DNA of 64,000 nucleotides from Planctomycetota bacterium (GCA_019456145.1 VRUL01000018.1:37572-101571), one strand, 5' to 3'. Positions 1-9,845 are shown, counted from the first letter of the stretch. Made by a program: numbers and translations. The notes: generated from the letters alone by a model not told the origin.

Positions 1-759
1 TGCAAAGAAACCAACAACCAGGATAAAAACAGCGATGTAGAGCAAATCTAATAATAAGATCGGCCTGTAATTGCGTGTGCATACGGCTCTGACCAATCTG
101 ACCGAGTGAGTCAGGGGAACAATTTCAGCCAGGGGTCTGATGTAGCCCGGTAAACTCGCGATTGGAAAAACCACGCCCGAAAAGAAAAACATCGGGGAGA
201 TAAAACCGGTAAAATAGAAATTGAAGTGATTCATAGTTTTGACAAAAGAAGTAACCAGCAATGATATCGCCGCAAACATTACTGCCGTAAGAAAGCCCAC
301 CAATGGTGCGAGCAAGCTATAAGGCAAGTCAACAATCCTGAATACCGAGAGTACACATAAAACGGCAAAGGAGAAAAACAATCCCTTGGAGCCGGCCCAT
401 ATTATTTCACCGACAATAAGGTTGTTGACAGTCATAGGAGCAGCGAGCATACCATCGTAGACCTTTTCATACTCCATGCGAAAGAAAGTGCCAAAAGAAC
501 ATTCGAACGCCGCAGTGAACATTGCGGTCGTAACCAGCAGGCCCGTACCGAGAAACTCTATATATTTGACTCCACCCATAGGCTCAGTAATGTATTTCCC
601 TAATCCAAGCCCAACAGCAGTCAGGAAAATCAGTGGTTCTAAAAATGGGGGGAAACCATTACTCACCATGTTGTTTGTATAGACCCGCATGTGTCGATAC
701 CAGACGCTGTAGAGTCTTCGATATAGCGGCGGATACTTGGGCGGGTTACTGCCTGTCAT
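1..759 (-). CDS. ABC-2 type transporter permease (partial)
   Basis: Membrane subunit of an ABC-2 exporter, NodJ/YadH-like. Reading the minus strand from ATG at 759 gives 253 codons with no stop before the left edge, so the C-terminus is missing; family members are about 255-265 aa, so little is lost. Visible signs are several hydrophobic segments and the late family signatures FSGVVFPIASLPGY and PLTHSVRLVRA. The start lies inside the end of the ATPase gene (14-nt overlap with its stop at 746), which implies translational coupling and a two-subunit transporter. Substrate is unknown; polysaccharide, lipid or drug are all possible for this family. Confidence 0.9.
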   Translation of the reverse strand, partial: MTGSNPPKYPPLYRRLYSVWYRHMRVYTNNMVSNGFPPFLEPLIFLTAVGLGLGKYITEPMGGVKYIEFLGTGLLVTTAMFTAAFECSFGTFFRMEYEKVYDGMLAAPMTVNNLIVGEIIWAGSKGLFFSFAVLCVLSVFRIVDLPYSLLAPLVGFLTAVMFAAISLLVTSFVKTMNHFNFYFTGFISPMFFFSGVVFPIASLPGYIRPLAEIVPLTHSVRLVRAVCTRNYRPILLLDLLYIAVFILVVGFFA

Positions 760-1690
760 TAAGCTGTCTCCCTGTTGCTTTCAAAAACACGTCCTCAAGA
801 TTTGTCTCTCTTATAAGATAATTACCACCCTTCAAATAGGAATCTGCGAGGCTTTTAAGTGCATCCATATCATCAGAGTAGTAACGTAAAAAGTTAGGGG
901 CATCGTCAATTCTGACACGGCTTAAGAGTGCGTCATCGCCAATTTGGTTCATTGAATCAGTCTCGAGAACTTCAATAACATATTTTTCTATACTTTTGTC
1001 TAACAAATCTCCGGGTTTACCCTCCATTATCATTCTACCCTTGTGCATTATAAGCAGCCGGCCGCAAAGCTGGAACGCCTCTTCCATGTAGTGAGTCGTC
1101 AGCAAAACTGTCGTTTCCTGTTTCTGTAATTGACGGATTTTGTCCCAGATCAGGTGACGCACTTGCGGGTCCAGGCCGGTAGTAGGTTCATCAAGAATCA
1201 GCAGTCTTGGAGAATTCAAAAGAGACCTGGCTATCACTAATCTTCTCTTCATACCACCAGAAAGATTTTTGATTTTCGAATCAGATTTTTCAGACAGTTC
1301 GAGGAAATCGAGCAAATATTCGATGCGTTTTTTGGCGACTCTAAATGGTATATTGTAAAACTTCGCATATATCATCAGGTTCTGAATAACGTTAAGTTCG
1401 GCATCGAGATTGTTTTCCTGTTGCACAACACCGGAGAGGTATTTTATGGCAAGCTCATTTTTAGCAGGGTCGTATCCGAAGATATCCATCTGGCCGTTGC
1501 AGTTTTTATCCCTGGTACATTTGCCATAGAGCATCTTCATCACCGTGGTCTTGCCTGCCCCATTTGGACCCAAAAATCCAAAACAACTGCCGGATTCGAC
1601 TGTGAAACTCAGGTCCTGCACCGCCTGGATTTTGCCGAAGCTTTTGCTGATATTTCTAACGCTAATTACTGTCTTTTCCATATAATCCAT
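746..1690 (-). CDS. ABC transporter ATP-binding protein (NodI/CcmA-like)
   Basis: Cytoplasmic ATPase that powers the permease encoded by the next gene. The 314-aa protein has a Walker A GPNGAGKT at residues 41-48, the signature LSGGMKRR, a Walker B LLILDEPTTGLDP and a TTHYMEEA switch region, followed by a C-terminal extension typical of the NodI/DrrA group of ABC-2 ATPases. It is the first gene of a two-gene minus-strand operon. The start at 1690 (MDYMEKT) could instead be the second Met three residues later. No substrate can be inferred from neighbours, since the adjacent glycan operon is separated by about 180 bp. Confidence 0.93.
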   Translation of the reverse strand: MDYMEKTVISVRNISKSFGKIQAVQDLSFTVESGSCFGFLGPNGAGKTTVMKMLYGKCTRDKNCNGQMDIFGYDPAKNELAIKYLSGVVQQENNLDAELNVIQNLMIYAKFYNIPFRVAKKRIEYLLDFLELSEKSDSKIKNLSGGMKRRLVIARSLLNSPRLLILDEPTTGLDPQVRHLIWDKIRQLQKQETTVLLTTHYMEEAFQLCGRLLIMHKGRMIMEGKPGDLLDKSIEKYVIEVLETDSMNQIGDDALLSRVRIDDAPNFLRYYSDDMDALKSLADSYLKGGNYLIRETNLEDVFLKATGRQLNDRQ

Positions 1691-1866
1691 TAGATAACAT
1701 CAAAAATAGAAGAATTCAAGAGTTATGATGGCGCACACAAACCAACAGATTCCTGAATATCGTTTTTTTCATAGGGGGTATTTTGGGATTATTTCCCCTG
1801 GTAAAAAAACTAATCCCGGCATTGACTGCGAATTGGCCCCAAAGCAGGACTGTTAATAATAAGATG

Positions 1867-3348
1867 CTACCATTGCGGTTGCAGCTTAAAGTTCATCTCC
1901 AGCATACCCTTCTTTGATTCGCGCTTGCCGGTATCGAACGGATCATCTGTATCTGCTATCCATTTCTTCAAACGTGTTTCCATCTCTTTCTGAATCTTTG
2001 CGAATTTTGGATTCCCCGCAAGATTTCTCATTTCGTAAGGATCATTCTTGCGATCAAACAACAAAGGTTCATGATCTTTCTCATTATGCCAGCGGGCGTA
2101 GACCCACCGATGTGTACGAACACCTCGCCAAGAACCGACCCACTGCTCACGATCGGGCCAGCCGAGCCCCATATTCATCAGATAAACTGAATCAGGCCCC
2201 TGCTGATCGTCCTTTCCTGTTACAACATGAGCCAGATTATGACCTTGCACACCGCTGGGTATCCCAACACCGCAAAGGGACAGCAAAGTGGGCATGATAT
2301 CCACACTACTAAACATCGCTCGGGTACGTTGCCCGGCCTTAACTCTTCGGGGGTAACGCATGATAAAAGGTAAGTGTATGGACTCTTCGTATGGTGTGGA
2401 TTTCGAGGCCCGCATGGTGGGGTGCAACCATTTGTCGTACGGCTTGCCGTAACCATGACTGCTCAAATGATCACCGTGATCTGAAGTAAAACATACTATC
2501 GTATCGTCGGCGATACCGAGCCGGTCAAGAGCGTCCATTAATCGGCCCATCTGTGCGTCAAGAGCCGTAACATTGCCGTAGTATTGTGCAATCTCCCGGC
2601 GAGCAAACTCAGCCATCTGCACCGGAACGTTGGGTGGCAGATCGACCTTCGCAGGGTCATAAATATTAAATTCTTTAGGATATTGGTCATAAGGCCAATG
2701 TGGCGGCTCCCAGCTCATTACTATCGCGAAAGGAGAATCCCCGGGTTTCTTTACGTTATCTTCCATGAGCTTGATAGCGTGGTCGGTTTCTTCCTCAGGT
2801 GCAAACTTTTCACTTCTGATCGGCCCGACTTCGTTGCGGTAATAGGTTGCTCCATAGTGTCTATTAGGACAATTATTGGCAAACATGTAATCGAAGCCGT
2901 AACGTTTTTCCTCCGTGTAAGGGCCACTGCCCAAATGCCACTTACCCACATATGCACTGTAGTATCCGGCTGTTCTCAGAGCCTGTGGCAAAGTGACTTG
3001 TTTATCCCACAACACATATTCATTGTCCGGCACTCCATTGGCAAAGCCGTATTTGCCGGTCAGTATGTTTGCTCTGTATGGTGAACACAAAGGATGGTTT
3101 GCAAAGGCATTATCGAAAACCAGGCCTTGCGAGGCCAGCCGGTCCAAGTTCGGCGTGCGGACTATCTGGTTTCCGCTTGAACCCATTGCGCTATAGCGAA
3201 GTTGGTCTGCAAAGACAAAAAGAATATTCGGTCTTTTCGCATCCGTTCCAGCCTGCGACAATGAGCTTCTTGCCGGCTGGCCAGATACACCCAAAAGCAC
3301 CCCTGCAAATACCCCGCCTGACCTGCCAAGAAAATCTCGTCGTTCCAT
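1867..3348 (-). CDS. Tat-exported arylsulfatase (family S1)
   Basis: Hydrolyses sulfate esters, probably on a polysaccharide. The N-terminus MERRDFLGR is a twin-arginine leader, so the folded enzyme is exported. The formylglycine motif is C88-S-P-Y-R92, within HPLCSPYRANILTGKYG; the metal-binding N-terminal block PNILFVFADQLR and the later DHGDHLSSHG are intact. Length 493 aa is normal for S1 sulfatases. It is the last gene of the minus-strand cluster with three acetylesterases, though a 231-bp spacer carrying a dispersed repeat separates it. The combination suggests a sulfated and acetylated substrate; the exact sulfatase subfamily cannot be assigned by eye. Confidence 0.92.
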   Translation of the reverse strand: MERRDFLGRSGGVFAGVLLGVSGQPARSSLSQAGTDAKRPNILFVFADQLRYSAMGSSGNQIVRTPNLDRLASQGLVFDNAFANHPLCSPYRANILTGKYGFANGVPDNEYVLWDKQVTLPQALRTAGYYSAYVGKWHLGSGPYTEEKRYGFDYMFANNCPNRHYGATYYRNEVGPIRSEKFAPEEETDHAIKLMEDNVKKPGDSPFAIVMSWEPPHWPYDQYPKEFNIYDPAKVDLPPNVPVQMAEFARREIAQYYGNVTALDAQMGRLMDALDRLGIADDTIVCFTSDHGDHLSSHGYGKPYDKWLHPTMRASKSTPYEESIHLPFIMRYPRRVKAGQRTRAMFSSVDIMPTLLSLCGVGIPSGVQGHNLAHVVTGKDDQQGPDSVYLMNMGLGWPDREQWVGSWRGVRTHRWVYARWHNEKDHEPLLFDRKNDPYEMRNLAGNPKFAKIQKEMETRLKKWIADTDDPFDTGKRESKKGMLEMNFKLQPQW

Positions 3349-3530
3349 AATCGCCCTCGTTTTAAAAAAGAGTTGTTATTTGACTAAGATTTTTGAATTT
3401 ATCAAGCATCGCGACTCTTGTACCCTTCCATCAAAGGGCACGAAATTGAATTCGCACCCATTATACCACTACAATAACTATTTTCATAGTGTTAGATATT
3501 CCTCACTAAGGCCAAGCAATCTCACCCCCT

Positions 3531-3560
3531 GTCATCCTGAGCGCAACGAAGAATCTCATC
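3531..3560 (+). repeat. Dispersed repeat, copy 1 (gtcattctgagcg family)
   Basis: One of three copies of an intergenic sequence of about 28 bp, beginning gtcatcctgagcgca and ending gaagaatctcat. Other copies are at 25057-25104 (interrupted) and 56371-56398 (opposite strand). It lies between the sulfatase and an esterase gene. Similar sequences recur in many environmental bacterial genomes; function unknown. Confidence 0.75.
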
Positions 3561-3579
3561 GTTAGGCGGTTGCGGGAGG

Positions 3580-5070
3580 TCATCGGATCCGGCGTCGGCC
3601 GGTCGTTGTATCCCCCAGCAGCTGGCACATCCCCCGGCCAAGGGCGTCACCGACTAACACATAGGTTTCGGCATTTCGATTATAGTGATAACCCTGGTTT
3701 CTGGGGGAGAGTGATTCGTCTATCCAAAAATCCCGGATTTCAACGGTTAAAACATTACCGGCAAATTCAGGGTATTTGCCCTTGTCTCCACTTACGGCAA
3801 GTTGAGCATTGGCAACGGTCAAGTGAGGACCTGTCATTTTCCACCCACCAAATCCGATGGTGCCTATTATAAAGGGGGCTTTCGGCGCCTTGAATTCGGT
3901 GCGGTAAGCCTTTATAAGATTAACTAAGTTTAACTCGTAGCGACTGGCATGTGCCGGATTTCCATCCTTGTGTCCCTGCCACCAGACAAATCCGGCTATT
4001 TCATAACCCTGGTCCTTATACTGCGGGAAATGGGTGGCGAAGTTATTTAATACATCATGAATTCCTTTAACAAAATCATCGTACTGCTTGCCGGCATACC
4101 AGTTCACCTCTTTTTTTGGCTGACCTTCGATCCATGAAGAAGGTGTATCCTTGTAACCGGCATACGTCCTGCCATCGAATGTAAATCTCTCGCTCCCCGG
4201 CGGTAGGATATCCCATCCCAAACTTCTATTGCCCTGAGAGGCTTTGATAATAATGACCGGTTCGTCGTGGTAATATCCCATAATGTGGCCGAACTGCAGT
4301 TCCGGTCCTATTGTGCTGGCACCGGAGCCACAACCTACAGTTAACCACTTATTTGCCGTTGCAGTGACCACACCCTTATACCAAACATCGTTTCGCACGA
4401 TCCAGTTACCCTTGTCATCGACAAGGTGGGGGAATTTCTTGTCCGTTTTTACTACCGTATCCAGGGTGCCGGGGATGTCCGTTCTCCAGACCCAGCCTAA
4501 TCCATTGGCCGCTTTAGTTAAGAAGGTGATCTTGAAGGGGTATTTTTTTCCAGCGGTAAACTTAAATTCGGTATGCACAGCTTCTTTGCCGGGTTCTTTT
4601 CTATAGACTTCCACACCGTCAACTTCCATAATGTTGTACGATGAATTGCTATAGCCGGGGTTGAATTTGTAAATACCCGCGGTTTTCATTTTTATGAAAC
4701 CCCGGACGACCGCGGTACCGCCGCCGGGAAACCGAGTCGGTTTTACTCCGCCAAATGCCGGCAGCTTTTTTGTTTCTATCGGGGTCATCTTGTCATAGTC
4801 GGCTGTTGGTGAGTACTCCCCTGGATAGATTGAAACTACCGGATCCAAAAATTGTTTTCCCCACCGCCAAGACCCACCACTTACCTGGCCTATTCCGACC
4901 ATATTGGATTGGCCGGACAGGATGTACACCTTAACAGGTTTATCGGTGACAGGTGGTTTTGTGTCAGGATCGGGTAACTGAGCCGGGAGTTCCTTAGCAG
5001 CGGCAGGATGAACAAGCAACACCATCGCCGGAATAGCGAAACATAATATACTCCTAATGCTTCTTTTCAT
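3580..5070 (-). CDS. SASA-type acetylesterase with inserted PA14-like domain
   Basis: Probable secreted carbohydrate O-acetylesterase of the SGNH/sialate-esterase (SASA) family. The 496-aa protein has a signal peptide ending near AAA at residues 23-25, then block I SGQSNMVG with the candidate catalytic Ser at about residue 54, the WWQGHKDG block, and a late HYN with the candidate catalytic His. Residues of about 85-215, between block I and the HLVDDKGNW segment, form a separate beta-rich module like PA14 (carbohydrate binding), absent from the neighbouring SASA-GH29 paralogue. Third of three tandem paralogues, 55 bp from the next, so likely co-transcribed. True substrate acetyl group unknown. 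Confidence 0.85.
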   Translation of the reverse strand: MKRSIRSILCFAIPAMVLLVHPAAAKELPAQLPDPDTKPPVTDKPVKVYILSGQSNMVGIGQVSGGSWRWGKQFLDPVVSIYPGEYSPTADYDKMTPIETKKLPAFGGVKPTRFPGGGTAVVRGFIKMKTAGIYKFNPGYSNSSYNIMEVDGVEVYRKEPGKEAVHTEFKFTAGKKYPFKITFLTKAANGLGWVWRTDIPGTLDTVVKTDKKFPHLVDDKGNWIVRNDVWYKGVVTATANKWLTVGCGSGASTIGPELQFGHIMGYYHDEPVIIIKASQGNRSLGWDILPPGSERFTFDGRTYAGYKDTPSSWIEGQPKKEVNWYAGKQYDDFVKGIHDVLNNFATHFPQYKDQGYEIAGFVWWQGHKDGNPAHASRYELNLVNLIKAYRTEFKAPKAPFIIGTIGFGGWKMTGPHLTVANAQLAVSGDKGKYPEFAGNVLTVEIRDFWIDESLSPRNQGYHYNRNAETYVLVGDALGRGMCQLLGDTTTGRRRIR

Positions 5071-5125
5071 TCTTCAATGCCTTAATTGCTTATACACATT
5101 TAGCTTTTCACCCAAACGAGAATCC

Positions 5126-7153
5126 TCATTGCCGAAGGTCAGGAGTTGCATTTGGATCCCACAGCTTTCCGATTTCCGCCAATGTCTTAATACTTGATTC
5201 TATTATTTTACCATTTTTATCAGGGCCGACATTAAGCAGGAAATTCGAATTTCTACTGTACGCTTTATCCATATGCCCCATGACGCCCTTTGCACTTGAC
5301 GCACGAAATCCCTCGCCCCAAAACCATTTCTGTTCCAGTTTCCAGCATGTTTCGCCAGGTGCCTTATTGGTCTCTGGGAAGTGCCTCATTTCCTTTACCG
5401 CAATGTCCGCATACGGCGTTCCTTTCTTGGCCCAATCCCACCAATTCGTACTGACAAGAACGTTTGGACGGGTGCTCTTAAAGAAATCTGCTGCTTGCTC
5501 AGCAGACATTACTTCCGGATCAAGACCATCGTTCCAGATGTAGAAAACATCCGGATACTTTTCGATAAGCTCGGCGATTTGTTTCATTTGGAATTCGTTC
5601 TGTTCTTTGAGGGTATGCTTTGCAGGATCGCATTCGGGCGGCAGAACCTTATGTTTCTTTGGATCACCAAATCCCGGGTTACGCCAGCAATAGTAAAGCC
5701 CCACCTTTAATCCCCGGCTTTTGAATGACTTGATAAACTGTGCCACGAGGTCCTTCTGGTACGTACAATCAGGGTGCATGACATCATATGTCGTATACTT
5801 GCTGTCCCACAGGCAAAAGCCTGCGACATGTTTTGCCGTAAGTACTCCATACTTCATACCGGCAGCAACCGCGGCGTCGGCCCAGGCGTCCGTGTCGACC
5901 TTGCCGCCCGGATTAAAGTCGGAAGGTTTCGGGTAGCCTGCGACCCATTGAACACCCTTGTATGTTGCCATATTATAATGAAGGAACATACCGAATTTTA
6001 GTTTCATGAAGTCATCCTGTAATTCAGTCTGTTCCTCGTTGAAAGCCTTTTTCTTTGGTTTCGTCAGCATCTGGACCATCCCGCGGCCAAGGGCGTCACC
6101 GACTTCCATGTAGGTTTCGGCATTATTGTTATAGTGATAGCCCGCACCGCTTGGGGAGACTGACTTGTCTCTCCAAAAATCCCGGGCTTCCATGGTTTTA
6201 ACATTACCGGCAAACTCCGGGTATTTGCCTTTTTCACCGCTCACTGCAAGCTGGGCATTGGCAACCGTCAGACCGGGGCCTTTCAGGTCCCATCCGCCAA
6301 ACGCGATGGTGGCCAGCACAAACTTTGCATCGGGAGCGTTGAAGTCCTTGCGAAGGGTTTTGATCAAGTGCACGAGGTTCTGCTCGTAGCGGCTGGCATG
6401 GGCCGGATTCTGATCTTTGTGCCCCTGCCACCAGACGAATCCAGCGACCTCGTAACTCTTGGCGCCCGGATAATACTTGCCAATGTCTGCCAGGACCTTC
6501 TTGGCGCTGGCGATATCATCGTCATACTGCTTGCCGGCATACCAGTTCACCTTTAACGCGTCAATTTCACTAAGAGAGGCATTTTCAGGCCATTTAAGAG
6601 TAGAGTTTCCGTACTCGGCATAGGTGAAGCCGTCATATGTAAATCTCTCGCTCCCCGGCGGAAGTAGGTCCCACCCGAGACTTCTGTTACCGATACAGGA
6701 TTTGAGCACCAGTACGGGTTCCTCGAGCACATGACCCATGATGTGGCCAAACTGCAGCTCAGGCCCCACGTTGCCTTTGACGGTCAACCACTCATTTCGC
6801 AGCGTTGCCATGCTGCCTCTTCTGTGCATGACCTGAACGTATCTGACATCTTTTCTTTGTGTCCAGTTGTCATGGTCGTCGACGAGATGCGCATACTTGC
6901 CTTTTTTCTTGGTCAGATATTCCAGCGTGCCGTTCTTTTCTTCCGGCCCGACCTTGCCAAAGCCGAGCATGTTGGATTGGCCCATCAGGATGAACACCTT
7001 CACCGGCTTGTCGATGGTGGCCGGTTTGGTATCCGGATCCGGTAATTGTTGCTTCGGATCTGTATTAATCTTCTCGGCAGCCGATACGCTGAAGGCGACC
7101 ATTATCATCGCTGCCATAAGGCACAATATAAAGAATATCTTCTTCCTGTTCAT
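5126..7153 (-). CDS. SASA acetylesterase - GH29 alpha-L-fucosidase fusion
   Basis: Two-enzyme secreted protein, 675 aa with signal peptide. Residues of about 45-355 form a SASA esterase (MGQSNMLG, WWQGHKD, GYHYNNNAETY) without the PA14 insertion of its paralogues. Residues of about 375-665 match GH29 fucosidases: KFGMFLHYN, GMKYGVLTAKHVAGFCLWDS, the VGLYYCW strand, and YIWNDGLD where the Asp is in the expected position of the nucleophile. The terminal LLNVGPDKNG is also typical of GH29. The fusion implies that deacetylation and fucose release act on the same glycan. It sits between two other SASA genes (86- and 55-bp gaps) in one operon. A linkage other than alpha-L-fucoside is possible. Confidence 0.87.
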   Translation of the reverse strand: MNRKKIFFILCLMAAMIMVAFSVSAAEKINTDPKQQLPDPDTKPATIDKPVKVFILMGQSNMLGFGKVGPEEKNGTLEYLTKKKGKYAHLVDDHDNWTQRKDVRYVQVMHRRGSMATLRNEWLTVKGNVGPELQFGHIMGHVLEEPVLVLKSCIGNRSLGWDLLPPGSERFTYDGFTYAEYGNSTLKWPENASLSEIDALKVNWYAGKQYDDDIASAKKVLADIGKYYPGAKSYEVAGFVWWQGHKDQNPAHASRYEQNLVHLIKTLRKDFNAPDAKFVLATIAFGGWDLKGPGLTVANAQLAVSGEKGKYPEFAGNVKTMEARDFWRDKSVSPSGAGYHYNNNAETYMEVGDALGRGMVQMLTKPKKKAFNEEQTELQDDFMKLKFGMFLHYNMATYKGVQWVAGYPKPSDFNPGGKVDTDAWADAAVAAGMKYGVLTAKHVAGFCLWDSKYTTYDVMHPDCTYQKDLVAQFIKSFKSRGLKVGLYYCWRNPGFGDPKKHKVLPPECDPAKHTLKEQNEFQMKQIAELIEKYPDVFYIWNDGLDPEVMSAEQAADFFKSTRPNVLVSTNWWDWAKKGTPYADIAVKEMRHFPETNKAPGETCWKLEQKWFWGEGFRASSAKGVMGHMDKAYSRNSNFLLNVGPDKNGKIIESSIKTLAEIGKLWDPNATPDLRQ

Positions 7154-7239
7154 AGCTTTGTTTCCTTTCGTTAATATGGCATTGACTTCAAATTGCTTTC
7201 GGAAACTTCATCTAACAGCAAGCGGGCGGCCATGGCCTG

Positions 7240-9669
7240 TCACTGGCTTTCCGCACGATCCAGCGGCGGGGTCTTCGCCTCTTCCATCCACAGGGTAAGA
7301 TGCCCGCGCGGAGGGATGGTCCCCCGTGGATTGTTGTATCTCAGGAAGCTGGTAGCCGCGATGGTCACCTTGCCGCCCTTAAATTCGTCACGGAAGTCGT
7401 TGTAGATGAAACCGCCGCGTGGCTGTCCACCCTGCCGCTTGCCGACACCAGCGGAAGACTGGGCCAGCAGTTTGCCGTTGACGTAGATCGAATAACCCTC
7501 GCCTGCATTGACGTGGGCGCTGCCGCCAACCACGATTCGGTATCGGTGGCCCTCTTTGAGCGGCGGGATTTCAAAGGTGCCGCGCACCAGAATAACTTCA
7601 TTTTCCCACAGGGTCTTCGGGATCTCGCCGCACCCGCAGAATGGTGCGTTGCAAGAGCCACTCAGCGGTGCCGGCTTGCCGTCGAGCTGCCCGAAGGGCG
7701 GCAGACCGCTCTTCCAGCCTGCCTTCTTGGCATCGAAGTCGGGCGCGAACCAGTTCTCCATTCCTTCGGGATAGGTCACTTTGCGGAAACGCCCTCCCTT
7801 CTCCTTAGGCTTTGTCTCTTTCGGGTCAAAGCTGAAGTAAGCCCACTTCATGTTCCGGAGATCCTGCCCAAATACGTGCCAGTCATAGTCGTGCACCCCG
7901 GCCGCGCGATAGAATGAAGTCAGACGGTATATCGCCCCCCGCAGGAACTGTGAGACTCGCGCCGGCTTCTCCCCGCTGGCCTCACTCAACAGTGCCGCTT
8001 TGTACCTGGGGTTGGCGATATAGCTCGGTGCCATACCATCCATAATAATCGGGGCCAGCGCCGCTTTCGCGGCTGCTTCATCCTGCTCTGCCGGTTCGGG
8101 ATTTGCCTGCTGCACAACGGTTTGCGGCCTGGCAGCTTGCCCAAGAGCTTCCGCGTTTCCGCCAAGGAGCCTGACCATCGCCCGGCCCAAAGCATCGCCC
8201 ACCAGAAGGTACGTCTCGGCATTGCGGTTGTAGTGATAGTCCTGGCTCACCGGGGACTCATCGATCTCGCGCCAGAAATCGCGGGTGTCCACGGAGGCCA
8301 CGGTGCCGGCGAACTCCGGATGTTTCTTCGGATCGCCGATGGCCAACTGTGCTTCCAGGATCCGCAGATATTTATCGCCCATATTGTAACCGCCGAAACC
8401 GACTGTGGCGACCACAGCCGGCATCTTGGGCGCCTTGAATTCCTTGCGTACATCGTTGATCAGGTTGGCCATGTTCTGCTCGTACTCGGTAATCAACTCC
8501 GGTGAGAAGCCATCCTTGTGTCCCTGCCACCACGCAAATCCGGCGATCTCGTAACCCTGGCCCTTGTAGCCCGGCACGATGTCTTTAATATTGCCCAGAG
8601 TCTTGCGAACCCCTTCGATCATCAGGCGATAACTCTTACCCTCCCACTCGTTGTCGGGTTGGGTCCTGCCGCTTGACGGCGGCCGATAATCAAATCCTAA
8701 ACTTCGATTGCCATTAGATGTCTTAATGATAAGGACCTGTTCGTCATGAGCATACCCCATGATATGGCCGAACTGCACTTCAGGTCCTATTGTGGTTTTA
8801 CCTGGCCGTGGCGGCACGGTTAACCACCCTCCACTGAAACTAAGTTCTGCCTCATAAAAATATACATCATTTCTTACGGTCCATCCGCCTTTGTCGTCGA
8901 TGAGATGCTGGAACTTCTTGTCGCGCTTCGTCACGATTTCCAGATCGCCTTTGCCAAGCAGATCCATCTGGCTCATCCAGATCGCCGTCGATCCGCCCTT
9001 GAAGTAGGTGATCTTGACGGCATAGCGCTTCCCGGCTTCGAGCGCGACCTTCTGTCTGACTGCTTGCTCGCCCACATTCTTGCGGTAGACTTCCCGTCCA
9101 TCCAACTCCATAACGTTGTATGAACTGTCGCCATAGCCCGCGCTCACGATGTACGTGCCGAATTCGGGGACGTCTATGTACCCTCGCACGACAGTTGTGT
9201 GCGGGCCGGAAATGGCAGGAAGCGTTCCCTGGACAACCCCAAGCGCAACCGTCTGCGTCTTTGCTGGCTTGGCATTATCGTAGTCCGTGGCCGGGTCGTA
9301 GGCGCCCTTATAGATTGAGACCGTCGCCCCTTTGTCAGCTTTCGGGCCGGCCGACAGGTAGACACCGTGGGGACTGATCTTGTAGTTCCCCACCGGGTAG
9401 ATATACATGGGGCCCTTGGCCGCGGCAGGATCGGCGGTCAGGTAGATACCGGTATAGCGGCATCTGGCACCGCTGATATTACCCATCCCCACCATGTTGG
9501 ACTGGCCCGCCAGGATGTACACCTTAACCGGTTTATTGGTGACAGGTGGTTTTGTGTCGGGATCGGGTAACTGTGCTGGTATCTCCCTGGTAGCGGCGGC
9601 AGGGACCAGCAACGCCATCGCCACGACGGCCAGCGCCAATACGGTTCTGGTTCGGTTTTTTGTAGTCAT
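7240..9669 (-). CDS. Large SASA-type acetylesterase with PA14-like and C-terminal beta domains
   Basis: First gene of the esterase operon, 809 aa with signal peptide. Block I is AGQSNMVG (Ser near residue 56). A long insertion up to about residue 255 contains a degenerate internal repeat (GIYLTADPAAAKG and GVYLSAGPKADKG) followed by a PA14-like module (GTYIVSAGYGDSSYNVMELDG). The esterase core resumes at HLIDDKGGW and ends near HYNRNAETY. Residues of about 530-809 are an extra region rich in predicted beta strands, with SAHVNAGEGYSIYVNGKLL resembling a galactose-binding-like fold. I do not recognise the family of this extension. Probable polysaccharide deacetylase of the esterase type; located outside the cytoplasm. 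Confidence 0.82.
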   Translation of the reverse strand: MTTKNRTRTVLALAVVAMALLVPAAATREIPAQLPDPDTKPPVTNKPVKVYILAGQSNMVGMGNISGARCRYTGIYLTADPAAAKGPMYIYPVGNYKISPHGVYLSAGPKADKGATVSIYKGAYDPATDYDNAKPAKTQTVALGVVQGTLPAISGPHTTVVRGYIDVPEFGTYIVSAGYGDSSYNVMELDGREVYRKNVGEQAVRQKVALEAGKRYAVKITYFKGGSTAIWMSQMDLLGKGDLEIVTKRDKKFQHLIDDKGGWTVRNDVYFYEAELSFSGGWLTVPPRPGKTTIGPEVQFGHIMGYAHDEQVLIIKTSNGNRSLGFDYRPPSSGRTQPDNEWEGKSYRLMIEGVRKTLGNIKDIVPGYKGQGYEIAGFAWWQGHKDGFSPELITEYEQNMANLINDVRKEFKAPKMPAVVATVGFGGYNMGDKYLRILEAQLAIGDPKKHPEFAGTVASVDTRDFWREIDESPVSQDYHYNRNAETYLLVGDALGRAMVRLLGGNAEALGQAARPQTVVQQANPEPAEQDEAAAKAALAPIIMDGMAPSYIANPRYKAALLSEASGEKPARVSQFLRGAIYRLTSFYRAAGVHDYDWHVFGQDLRNMKWAYFSFDPKETKPKEKGGRFRKVTYPEGMENWFAPDFDAKKAGWKSGLPPFGQLDGKPAPLSGSCNAPFCGCGEIPKTLWENEVILVRGTFEIPPLKEGHRYRIVVGGSAHVNAGEGYSIYVNGKLLAQSSAGVGKRQGGQPRGGFIYNDFRDEFKGGKVTIAATSFLRYNNPRGTIPPRGHLTLWMEEAKTPPLDRAESQ

Positions 9670-9733
9670 GCCATTCCCCGTCCTTCCATGTTAACTGTAA
9701 TTCTGACTCCTTGAGAAAACATCATGGCTTATC

Positions 9734-9761
9734 ATTCTATCACACATTGCGATGTTGTCAA
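9734..9761 (-). promoter_or_regulatory. Sigma70-like promoter for the esterase operon
   Basis: On the minus strand TTGACA, a 16-bp spacer and TAGAAT precede the first esterase gene, whose start codon lies about 58 nt after the predicted transcription start. This is the best promoter match upstream of the three-esterase cluster. Confidence 0.6.
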
Positions 9762-9776
9762 GCACGGCAAACGTAC

Positions 9777-9798
9777 GGGCGACCCCATGTGGTCGCCC
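9777..9798. repeat. Perfect 8-bp-stem hairpin
   Basis: GGGCGACC, loop CCATGT, GGTCGCCC. It sits in the 600-bp divergent spacer between the esterase operon and the AAA operon, just upstream of the promoter. It has no T-run, so it is not an obvious terminator; a REP-like element is more likely. Confidence 0.5.
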
Positions 9799-9845
9799 CT
9801 CTCAGCATTTTTTCATATTTTCATTTTGATTTTTAATATTATTAG

